Source: Chitinophagaceae bacterium UBA1930
GTDB taxonomy: Bacteria; Bacteroidota; Bacteroidia; Chitinophagales; Chitinophagaceae
Assembly: GCA_002337145.1 (NCBI GenBank)
Contig: DDFK01000004.1
Location: 62,001 to 126,000, forward strand
Reading direction: 5' to 3'
DNA: 64,000 bases
Made by a program: the position numbers and the translations under genes. Position 1 is the first letter of the stretch, and every line of letters starts with the position of its first letter. The notes under the pieces were generated by a model. That model did not search any database, was not told where the DNA came from, and was given only the letters and a program-made list of their open reading frames with translations. Shown in pieces: positions 26,801-33,227 of the stretch.

Positions 26801-27486
26801 CTGCTGCTTGGGCGGTAGAAGGAACACATGTTGCAGGTAGCGGCGTAACTGCTTCACGTTCGGGCTTAACCAGCTTTAGCGAGTTTGCTATTGCATCTGC
26901 AAAAACAAGCAATACATTGCCTGTTTCCATTCTTAACTTCAAGGGCGACCGTGCAGGTTCAAACAATGTATTGTCATGGACAACTGCAAGCGAAACAAAC
27001 AATGCTGGTTTTGAATTGCAACGCAGTGTAGACGGTGTAAACTTTAGCCAATTGGCATTTGTGAACAGCAAATCAATAAATGGCAATAGCAGCATCGTTA
27101 CCAATTATGAACTGACTGATACCAAGGCACCAATTGCTGGTTCTTACTATCGTTTGAAACAAATAGACAAAGATGGCAAATCAACATTGAGCCAAATTGT
27201 ATTTATCAAAGGCATCAAAGCAAGCAAACTGGAACTGGTAAGTATCTATCCTAACCCGGTTGTGAATCTGCTGAATGTATCTATGGTATCTCCAAAAGCA
27301 GACAACATCATATTGATTGTAAGTGACATTGCTGGTAAGATTGTAGTTAAACAAACTGCTTCTGTAAGCAATGGCGATAACAACATACAAGTAAATGTGA
27401 GCAATCTGGCCAAGGGAACTTACACCATCAAGGCAATTTGTGCAGATGGTTGTGAAACTGCTATCAGCAAGTTTGTGAAACAATAG
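20818..27486 (+). CDS. giant T9SS-exported repeat protein (2222 residues)
   Basis: The signal peptide is MRKIYLLLFTLFCLSGIKSFSQ. Next come a MAM/choice-of-anchor-like domain (~22-226), a fibronectin III domain (~228-323) and three long repeats of ~550-600 residues (~328-881, 883-1423, 1425-2028). Each opens with a W(E/S)N..TW motif followed by short Thr/Ser/Gly/Asn-rich strands (SGTLTVSGGTVTIG) suggesting a beta-solenoid. Each carries the landmark NVDGNAAGV-ANSVA, and repeats 1 and 2 also share FDQQTNSNWVV and NANHFHRAT. The protein ends with the array's shared pre-tail and a T9SS sorting domain (~2141-2222), the most divergent of the five. A filamentous adhesin or matrix protein is likely. 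No enzyme motif is seen. Confidence 0.88.
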   Translation: MRKIYLLLFTLFCLSGIKSFSQTYFTESFEGAWYLNGNPNTPAVAAGPNAPSGWTQTRPVNNVAPSTGCSTTSGKYDWSQQTLTGTTWASSGSFPTGCTPYASTAPSTAVDGTKILWFYDGYTASGNTRLIYTPAIDLSTSTAPVISFSYSYAGSAASTLMGSLDGGTTWNTLSTIATTASNTWALRTVTIPAAYKIATAKFGFQVASTYGSYDLFIDNVIVKEPIIPAAPITFSTTVGSTSITINWKDNSTNEIGFRLYRSTDNVTFTQVGSDVASATVATTGTTYSQTATGLTANTLYYFRVSSFVDAESPYLTGSATTSALFTSITSGNWSNGATWNQSGATPTSINDVVIAAGHTVTLDGTNAANTLTINSTGSLVASSNSLTIAGTSTTGITNSGTLTVSGGTVTIGAAGGSNRRLSSSGTLTVSSGTLNINGNLVVTGSFTQSGGNINVDGNAAGVAANSVASGTSLVSLTGSASTISLTGGNFTIVDPHVSTDYSLYGSVSTATNSGTGHTFIFGDGTSTDAGGTNGFYTYLFPGSSYFILGNLVANGGSGTNRFVSTLSSTGILGNLTVNAGSEYRLSSTTYVAGNVTVNGTLTASSTLNLASFANGTAAASTNAQTISGSGIFRNATTSPTANFTSLTINNSSAAGVTFANANTLNSASYGGTVSSTLTFTNGVVNIGSNTFILGISATTVGTLTYTAGGFASGATFSRWYTTTGSGTTIAASTVPTVGAGTYPFVTGNPVAGLNANHFHRATAALTTAGTLDVKFTSGVLTSALSPAVTENALTFDQQTNSNWVVTTSNGYASSAAHSFAIQGQGSYTATTTNARLLIGGSLVGTHQAGTNLPLVERTSVPAANIAGIYTIGTIAAESPTYSAQTGAWENPSTWVGGVVPTCASIVIIQNSHNVTVSATTTGAISSMTINGGGTLTISGGSLTVGCTLNNSSLTANGNLTVSGGTLNINGNLIVASTSIFTQSGGNINVDGNAAGVTANSVATGTYLVRLTGGPTSILLTGGNLTIVDPHAGSSTSDYALYANMSAATNCGTGHTFTFGDGVSTDAGGHTNGFYTYLFAGSSYLVLGNVVVNGGVGTNRFVATTSTVGILGNLTINAGGEYRVASTNYVAGNITVNTGGILTTTSTLGFASFANGTAAASTNAQTISGAGTFRNAATTPTANFTNVNINNGSTSGVTFANANTLNSAGYGGTVSGTLTFTNGLVNIGSNTFILGVSGTTVGTLSYTAGGFVSGSTFSRWFGTTGTGTTIAANTLPTPGAGTYPFVTGNPTTSMNANHFHRATTALTTAGTLSVTFNGAAGVSTLSPAVTESTLTFDQQTNSNWVVATANGYTATANHSFAIQGQGAYVATSTNARLLIGGALVGTHQAGTNQPSVERTAVPAASIAGTYTIGLIASEAPILTAQSGAWENTSTWVGGVVPSANAAVFIQNAHTVTINAVAANSGSVNVNTGGALTVSGSTLTASGALTNSGTLIVSGGSITSATSLTNNANSTVTVSSGALNIGTTFANSGSFTASGGTTNVTGASTSGITNTATTGTFTISGGSVNVGITDNTFCNRTFTNSGTLTVSLGTLNVYGNLNIANGSTFNQSGGVISVDGNAAGIAANSVASGTNIVGFGTSGSGATLNLTGGSLIIVDPHTVTTAAGGTSNGHSLIYWGDGYRSSTGHTIQFGNGISTDAGGNTSGYQYDTWPGTGYFIAGNLTVDAPTGTNRRIVPVYSVGVEGNLTINNGEFAASATTHKIGGNITVNSLGILTNTTIINLAKWGSDLTSSGSDAVATNTQTISGTGVFRNLATSPTANFTSFTVNNSNATGVTLNIPLTISSTLTLTAGTINTTAANLLTLGVLATPSAGTLTYTAGQIAGPFKRVITAATGTYALPVGTTTVYRPASINFTTAPTAAGTLTAEFKTTAPGANGLPLTDGAVTIDAVATTGYWSIVAGDGLTGGTYTAAITGTGFPGITTPAELRVIKRATSAAAWAVEGTHVAGSGVTASRSGLTSFSEFAIASAKTSNTLPVSILNFKGDRAGSNNVLSWTTASETNNAGFELQRSVDGVNFSQLAFVNSKSINGNSSIVTNYELTDTKAPIAGSYYRLKQIDKDGKSTLSQIVFIKGIKASKLELVSIYPNPVVNLLNVSMVSPKADNIILIVSDIAGKIVVKQTASVSNGDNNIQVNVSNLAKGTYTIKAICADGCETAISKFVKQ

Positions 27487-27502
27487 TATAATCCTTTTCA
27501 AT

Positions 27503-27540
27503 AAAAAGCCCTGTTGAACATTCAACAGGGCTTTTTATTT
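27503..27540 (+). terminator. intrinsic terminator after the giant surface-protein gene
   Basis: AAAAAGCCCTGTTGAA (27503-27518) and its perfect inverse (27521-27536), followed by ATTT; it can act in both directions. Confidence 0.92.
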
Positions 27541-27599
27541 TATTGGCCCATTGTATCCTATCTTTTATGATACCCACGATTGTAAATGGGACTTTAAAA

Positions 27600-27667
27600 A
27601 TTTCAATGTTTTTTATATAGAATTTGAATTAAAATGGATATTTTGCTACTAAACTAAATGCACTGTT
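27600..27667 (+). promoter_or_regulatory. upstream region shared with the giant surface-protein gene
   Basis: TTTCAATG, ATATTTTGCTACTAAACTAA and CTGTTATG are shared with 20735-20817. A TTTG at 27623-27626 stands 19 bases before the TTTG of ATATTTTG (27642-27645), compatible in spacing with Bacteroidota -33/-7 elements, although the -7 match is imperfect. Confidence 0.45.
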
Positions 27668-30373
27668 ATGAAGAACATCTACCTTCTCTTGATTACCCTG
27701 CTTTGCCTATCCGGCATTGAATCCTTTTCACAAACAACTATAACCATCAATACTGGGGCTGCATTGACTGCAGACCAGCAGTCGGGGCCTATTTACCGAT
27801 CGAGTGCTGCCAGTAGTTTCGATTATAGCCAGTTTGCTTACCTGTACAGCCCTACCGATTTGAATTCTTTAGGGGCAGGTGCCATAATATCCAAATTGGC
27901 ATGGAACAAAACCAATACAAGCTCAACAGTTGGGGCTGCAAAATTCAAAATTTACATGAAGAATTCGTCCACCACTGCCTATACAACTGCTACATCGTTT
28001 AGCAGCCTCATTTCCGGGGCAAGTTTAGTGTACGATAATAGCAGCCTTAACATTCCCGCAACTGCAGGTTTCTTGGATTTTGTATTAACGACGCCGTTTA
28101 CTTATACAGGCGGCTCTGTGGAAATAATGGTTGACTGGGATATCAGTGCTGTTGCAGGAAACCCAACCACTGGTGCTTTTACATGGGAAAAAACGACTGT
28201 AGCAAGTTCCATCTTGGGCTATTGTGATTTAGCAACAATAACTACTAGCTTAAGCCCTACAAGCAATTCTATTGGAACGCTGACAAATACACGGCCTACC
28301 ATACAGATTACCTATACACCTGGTGCAGGATGTTCTGGTGCACCCACTGCTGGAGCAACTGCATCTTCGGCAACGAATGTTTGTAGTAGTACAACAATCA
28401 ATTTAAGTGTAACCGGGGCAACCACGGGGGTAAGTGGGCTTACTTACCAATGGCAATCTTCGCCAGACAATTTAGCTTGGACAGATATCGGTGCCGCTAC
28501 TGCTGCTACCTATTCAACAACCCAGGCTAGCTCAACTTATTATAGGAGAAAAATTTCCTGTGGTGCCAATAGTGCAACATCTACCTCTATTTATATTGTA
28601 ACAAGTAATGCTGCCAGTGTTCCTTATACTGAAAATTTTGACGGGGCAACCCCACCTGCCATACCCAATTGTACGGTGGTGCAAAATGTAAATGCAGATG
28701 CCAATACCTGGGCAACCTCAGCTACAACCTTTACCGGTTCATCTGCACCCAATGTACTTAGGTATGGGTACAATGCCACAAATGCAGCAGACGATTGGTT
28801 CTTTACACGTGGCATCAACCTGACTGGGGGAACCACCTACTCTGTAAACTTCAAATACTCGGGTACTTCTTATACGGAAAAACTAGAAGTAAAAGCTGGT
28901 GCTTCTGCTACTGCGGCTGGTATGACATCGCCACAAATATTTAACAATGCGGCAATAACTACAGTGGGCAGTGGTCTCGGAACATTTACCCCATCCACAA
29001 GTGGTGTATATTATTTTGGTTTTCATGTGTACTCCGATGCCGATCAAAATGCACTTTACCTGGATGATATATCTATTGATGTGGCTATCCCTGCACCTGG
29101 TTGTACCACGCTTATCTCTCCAGTAAACGGGGCAACGAACGTGGCTGCACCTGTTTCTCCTCTAACATGGAATGCAGCAGCTACTGCTGCCAGTTACGAT
29201 GTGTACTTTGGTACAGCAAATCCGCCAACTACTTTAATCGGAAACACCACTGCCACTACGGCAAATATTACGGGGCTTGCTTATAGCACCACCTACTATT
29301 GGTACATTGTACCAAGAAACTCTGGTGGCACCGCAACCGGATGCAATGCAACTATTTATTCATTCACCACGCAAAGTGCACCACCGCCACCAGCTAACGA
29401 TAATTGCTCCGGAGCAATTTCAATTGTGCAGCAAACATATAGTGCTTCACCAACTTATGTCAGTGTAAGCACTGTTGGCGCAACCCAATCAACCAATACT
29501 TCATCTTGCTTTTCTTCGTCTAACGACGATGATGTATGGTACTCATTTGTAGCAACTGCTACATCTGTTGTACTTAAAGTGGCCAACTGGACGGATATTG
29601 CAGGAACAAGTACTTTTTATTGGGGCGTGTACTCCGGTACTTGTGCATCTACTACCGAAGTGAACTGTGCATTGGGCGGCACAACTAATGGAGAGACAAC
29701 CGTATCGGGATTGGCAGTGGGAAGTACCTATTTTGTAAGGGTAATGACTAGCAGCACAGGTAATTTCGCTTCATTTAATTTTGCTGTGCTGATGCCCAAT
29801 GTTGTACCAATAACCCTGCAATCGTTTAAAGGTGAACGCCAAGGAGCAAACAATGTATTGTCATGGACAACGGCTACTGAAACAAACAATACTGGTTTCG
29901 AATTGCAACGCAGTACAGATGGTATAAATTTCAGCAGTTTGGGCTTTATTGCCAGTAAGGCTTCCAATGGCAACAGCAATGCAACTTTAAACTATGCATA
30001 CACCGATACCAAATCATTGGTCGCTGGTTCTTACTACCGCCTGAAGCAAATAGATAAAGATGGTAAATCAACATTAAGTCAGGTTGTATTCCTAAAAGGC
30101 GTTAAAGTAAATACATTGCAGTTGGTAAGCATTTACCCTAACCCTGCCATAGACAAGTTGAACATTGCCTTGGCATCTCCTAAAGCAGACAATGTAACTT
30201 TTGTGGTAAGCGACCTTAGCGGTAAAGTGATCATCAGGCAAATGACCGCTGTAAACAATGGCGATAACAGTATTAACATAAACGTGGGCACATTGGCCAA
30301 AGGCACTTACACCATCAAGGTCATCTGTGCCGATGGTTGCGAAACAGCCATTAGCAAGTTTGTGAAACAGTAA
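27668..30373 (+). CDS. T9SS-exported multidomain surface protein (901 residues)
   Basis: The signal peptide MKNIYLLLITLLCLSGIESFSQ closely matches that of the preceding gene. Domains in order are: a beta-rich N-terminal domain (~22-220, TPFTYTGGSVEIMVDWD); an Ig-like domain (~221-317, LTYQWQSSPDNLAW); a cleaved-adhesin/choice-of-anchor J domain (~318-473, VPYTENFDGATPPAIPNC and DDWFFTRGINLTGG); a fibronectin III domain (~476-573); a PPC-like domain (~576-708, NDNCSGAISI and DDDVWYSFVATA); the shared pre-tail (~714-811); and the T9SS type A sorting domain (~820-901). No catalytic motif is seen. It is probably a surface adhesin or matrix component. A strong terminator follows 19 bases after the stop. 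Confidence 0.9.
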   Translation: MKNIYLLLITLLCLSGIESFSQTTITINTGAALTADQQSGPIYRSSAASSFDYSQFAYLYSPTDLNSLGAGAIISKLAWNKTNTSSTVGAAKFKIYMKNSSTTAYTTATSFSSLISGASLVYDNSSLNIPATAGFLDFVLTTPFTYTGGSVEIMVDWDISAVAGNPTTGAFTWEKTTVASSILGYCDLATITTSLSPTSNSIGTLTNTRPTIQITYTPGAGCSGAPTAGATASSATNVCSSTTINLSVTGATTGVSGLTYQWQSSPDNLAWTDIGAATAATYSTTQASSTYYRRKISCGANSATSTSIYIVTSNAASVPYTENFDGATPPAIPNCTVVQNVNADANTWATSATTFTGSSAPNVLRYGYNATNAADDWFFTRGINLTGGTTYSVNFKYSGTSYTEKLEVKAGASATAAGMTSPQIFNNAAITTVGSGLGTFTPSTSGVYYFGFHVYSDADQNALYLDDISIDVAIPAPGCTTLISPVNGATNVAAPVSPLTWNAAATAASYDVYFGTANPPTTLIGNTTATTANITGLAYSTTYYWYIVPRNSGGTATGCNATIYSFTTQSAPPPPANDNCSGAISIVQQTYSASPTYVSVSTVGATQSTNTSSCFSSSNDDDVWYSFVATATSVVLKVANWTDIAGTSTFYWGVYSGTCASTTEVNCALGGTTNGETTVSGLAVGSTYFVRVMTSSTGNFASFNFAVLMPNVVPITLQSFKGERQGANNVLSWTTATETNNTGFELQRSTDGINFSSLGFIASKASNGNSNATLNYAYTDTKSLVAGSYYRLKQIDKDGKSTLSQVVFLKGVKVNTLQLVSIYPNPAIDKLNIALASPKADNVTFVVSDLSGKVIIRQMTAVNNGDNSININVGTLAKGTYTIKVICADGCETAISKFVKQ

Positions 30374-30392
30374 CAAAAGATTAAAATTCCAT

Positions 30393-30432
30393 AAAAAAAA
30401 GTCCTGCCCTTTTTAGGGCAGGACTTTTTTTT
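30393..30432 (+). terminator. intrinsic terminator between third and fourth surface-protein genes
   Basis: An 18-base stem (30393-30410 with 30415-30432) has a GC core GTCCTGCCCT/AGGGCAGGAC and ends in eight T. The next gene starts only 27 bases later. Confidence 0.92.
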
Positions 30433-30459
30433 AACTTATTTTTAAGGAAATCTAACACT

Positions 30460-33126
30460 ATGCGTAAAGTCTACTTTCTGCTTTTATGGCTATTGGTCAT
30501 TGAGAATAGCACCAATGCCCAAACCGTAACTATTGGTAATGGCTCAGAAACTGCTTATTACTCACCTTGGTCACCATTTTACGGCTACTCCTATGTTCAA
30601 ACAATTTATCTAAAATCAGAAATTAATGCCGTAGGTAACATTACAAGTGTAAGATTTTATGCTACTGGATCTTTAAGCAGTAGTGATCAAATTAAAGTTT
30701 ACATGGGGCATGTTGCTAGATCATCATTTAGTTCAACGACTAACTGGGAACCAGCTAGCAATTTAACAGTCGTGTACGACGGTACGCTAACTGGTTATAC
30801 AGTTCCTGGATGGGTAACTATAACTCTTAGCACCCCTTTTACTTATAACAATGTTGATAATCTACTGATTGCCGTGGATGAAAATAAGTCTAATTATGAT
30901 ATATCAACAAGTTTTGCTGGTACAACAATTGGCACAAATAGGGTATTGCGGTATGCGAGTGATTCCAATAACCCTGACCCAATCTCCCCACCCACTGGCA
31001 CCAGGGTTTCAGTACTAGGAAATATACAAATAGACGGATTGACACTAACTGGTTGCCAATTGCCAACCTCGGTATCAACTTCTTCAACAACTTCTGTATC
31101 TAGTACAGCTGCTTGGACTGCACCAGCAGGTGGTTCCGCTGTAACGCAATACAACTGGGAGCTAAGAACTAGCGGTGCTGCAGGAAGTGGTGCAACAGGA
31201 CTAGTTAATAGTGGTAATGCCGCTACAACCTCGATAAACCTGAGTAGCTTAACACCTATAACAAATTATAGTTTTTATGTGAGAACAGATTGTGGTAGCG
31301 GTTCATATAGTGCTTGGTCATCTGTACACAATTTCACTACGACTTGTGCAAGTGTTGGGTTGCCATATACACTTGATTTTAATGCAATCACGGCTCCCGC
31401 ACTTCCAACTTGTGTAACAAAACAGGATGTAAATAATGACACATATTCGTGGGCAACATTTACGCCAAGTACACCTACTGTCAATCTACCAACTACTTTG
31501 GTCAGATATTCCTATAACGCTGATAATGCAACGATAGGGGCAGATGATTGGTTGTTTACGCAAGGTCTAAACCTGACTAGCGGTACAACATATCAATTGA
31601 AATTTAAGTATAAGGCATCCAATGGACCTACTTATATTGAAAAACTTGAGGTGAAATATGGCACTTCTAATACCGCTGCTGCCATGACTTCTAATGCGAT
31701 ATTCAGTAACACCAATATCGCATCAGCATTGGCAGACGCGTATACGGATGCCAATGTTACCTTTACTGTACCATCTTCGGGTATTTATTATTTAGGCTTA
31801 CATGCATTTTCAGATCCAGATCAGGCATATTTATATGTTGATGATATTGTTGTTCAGGTGCTTGCAACCTGCGATCAACCTAGTGCTTTAACCCCTTCTG
31901 CTCTCACAGGAAATTCAGCCACTGTATCTTGGACTCCTCCGGCAATTGGTACTATTACCAATTATTCATGGGAATTAAGAACATCAGGCATTGCTGGAAG
32001 TGGGGCCACTGGATTGGCTAATAGTGGTAACACAACTGCAACAAGCGTGAACCTGACTTCATTAGCTGGAGGTACCACATACACTTTTTATGTAAGAACA
32101 AATTGTGTAAACCCCGATGCTAGTTCTTATAATTCTGCAACTTTTGCTACCCCAATTGTAAATGATGATTGCACAGGGGCAATTGTAATATCTGCTTATG
32201 GAGCAGTTAATGGTACTACAATTGGTGCTACACAAAGCCAGGCAGCAGAGGCTTGTGGTACTTATACAGGTAATGCAAATGATGATGTATGGTATAAATT
32301 TACTACGTCCCAAAATGGGGATGCCTTAATTACTTTAACGCCAATTGGAACTTCTTTTGATGCTGTAATGATGGCTTACTCAGGTTCTTGTGGGGCATTA
32401 ACAAATATTGCTTGTGCAGATGCGACTGCAGGTGGTGGTACAGAAGTGCTTAGCTTGACAGGTTTAATAGCTGGACAAACCTACTACTTTAGGGTATATG
32501 GTTATGGTAGTTCAGGCACAGAAGGGGCTTTTGCAATTACTGCAGCAGGTGCAGCATTACCTGTATCTATTTCCAGCTTCAAAGGCGAACGTCAAGGTGC
32601 AAATAATTTCTTATCCTGGACCACCGTTACAGAAACCAACAACAACGGTTTCGAACTACAACGCAGTGCCGATGGTGTCAATTTCAGTTCTTTGGGCTTT
32701 ATTGCCAGTAAGGCTTCCAATGGCAACAGCAATGCGGTTTTGACCTATGCGTACACTGATACCAAGTCATTGATTGCCGGTTCTTACTACCGCTTGAAAC
32801 AGGTAGATAAAGATGGCAAATCATCCTTAAGCCAGGTTGTGTTTATTAAAGGAACCAAGGTAAATAAGCTGGAACTCGTAAGCATTTACCCTAACCCCGC
32901 CATAGACAAGCTAAACATTGCCCTGGTAGCTCCTAAGGCCGACAATATCACTTTTGTGGTAAGCGACCTTACAGGCAAGGTCATCATCAGGCAACTGGTT
33001 GCTATAAGCAATGGCGACAATAACATTAACGTAAATGTGAGCACATTGGCTAAAGGCACTTATACCATCAAGGCCATTTGTGCCGATGGTTGCGAAACTG
33101 CCATTAGCAAGTTTGTGAAACAATAG
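30460..33126 (+). CDS. T9SS-exported multidomain surface protein (888 residues)
   Basis: The signal peptide is MRKVYFLLLWLLVIENSTNAQ. An N-terminal beta-sandwich domain (~22-190, VRFYATGSLSSSDQIKVYMG and TPFTYNNVDNLLIAVDE) is of a type common on secreted Bacteroidota proteases and adhesins. Two fibronectin III domains (~201-296 and ~469-564), both with NYxWELRTSGxAGSGATGL, flank a cleaved-adhesin-like domain (~297-467, LPYTLDFNAITAPALPTC). A PPC-like domain (~567-700, NDDCTGAIVI and DDVWYKFTTS), the shared pre-tail and the T9SS sorting domain (~806-888) follow. Its tail is nearly identical at DNA level to that of the next gene. The upstream terminator ends 27 bases before the ATG, leaving little room for a separate promoter. 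Confidence 0.9.
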   Translation: MRKVYFLLLWLLVIENSTNAQTVTIGNGSETAYYSPWSPFYGYSYVQTIYLKSEINAVGNITSVRFYATGSLSSSDQIKVYMGHVARSSFSSTTNWEPASNLTVVYDGTLTGYTVPGWVTITLSTPFTYNNVDNLLIAVDENKSNYDISTSFAGTTIGTNRVLRYASDSNNPDPISPPTGTRVSVLGNIQIDGLTLTGCQLPTSVSTSSTTSVSSTAAWTAPAGGSAVTQYNWELRTSGAAGSGATGLVNSGNAATTSINLSSLTPITNYSFYVRTDCGSGSYSAWSSVHNFTTTCASVGLPYTLDFNAITAPALPTCVTKQDVNNDTYSWATFTPSTPTVNLPTTLVRYSYNADNATIGADDWLFTQGLNLTSGTTYQLKFKYKASNGPTYIEKLEVKYGTSNTAAAMTSNAIFSNTNIASALADAYTDANVTFTVPSSGIYYLGLHAFSDPDQAYLYVDDIVVQVLATCDQPSALTPSALTGNSATVSWTPPAIGTITNYSWELRTSGIAGSGATGLANSGNTTATSVNLTSLAGGTTYTFYVRTNCVNPDASSYNSATFATPIVNDDCTGAIVISAYGAVNGTTIGATQSQAAEACGTYTGNANDDVWYKFTTSQNGDALITLTPIGTSFDAVMMAYSGSCGALTNIACADATAGGGTEVLSLTGLIAGQTYYFRVYGYGSSGTEGAFAITAAGAALPVSISSFKGERQGANNFLSWTTVTETNNNGFELQRSADGVNFSSLGFIASKASNGNSNAVLTYAYTDTKSLIAGSYYRLKQVDKDGKSSLSQVVFIKGTKVNKLELVSIYPNPAIDKLNIALVAPKADNITFVVSDLTGKVIIRQLVAISNGDNNINVNVSTLAKGTYTIKAICADGCETAISKFVKQ

Positions 33127-33145
33127 AGAAAATTTAGCTTTAATT

Positions 33146-33183
33146 AAAAAAAGTCTTGCCTAATTTGGTCAAGACTTTTTTTT
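33146..33183 (+). terminator. intrinsic terminator between fourth and fifth surface-protein genes
   Basis: AAAAAAAGTCTTG (33146-33158) pairs with CAAGACTTTTTTT (33170-33182). The next gene begins 44 bases downstream. Confidence 0.85.
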
Positions 33184-33227
33184 AGCTATTTTTAAGGTGT
33201 AAATTAATTATTAATTAAATAATTGCT

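Noticed and set aside
20818..27486. Long repeats considered as a CRISPR or tandem satellite
   Set aside because: The repeat units are ~1.6-1.9 kb, stay in one reading frame and encode similar protein; there are no short direct repeats with spacers.
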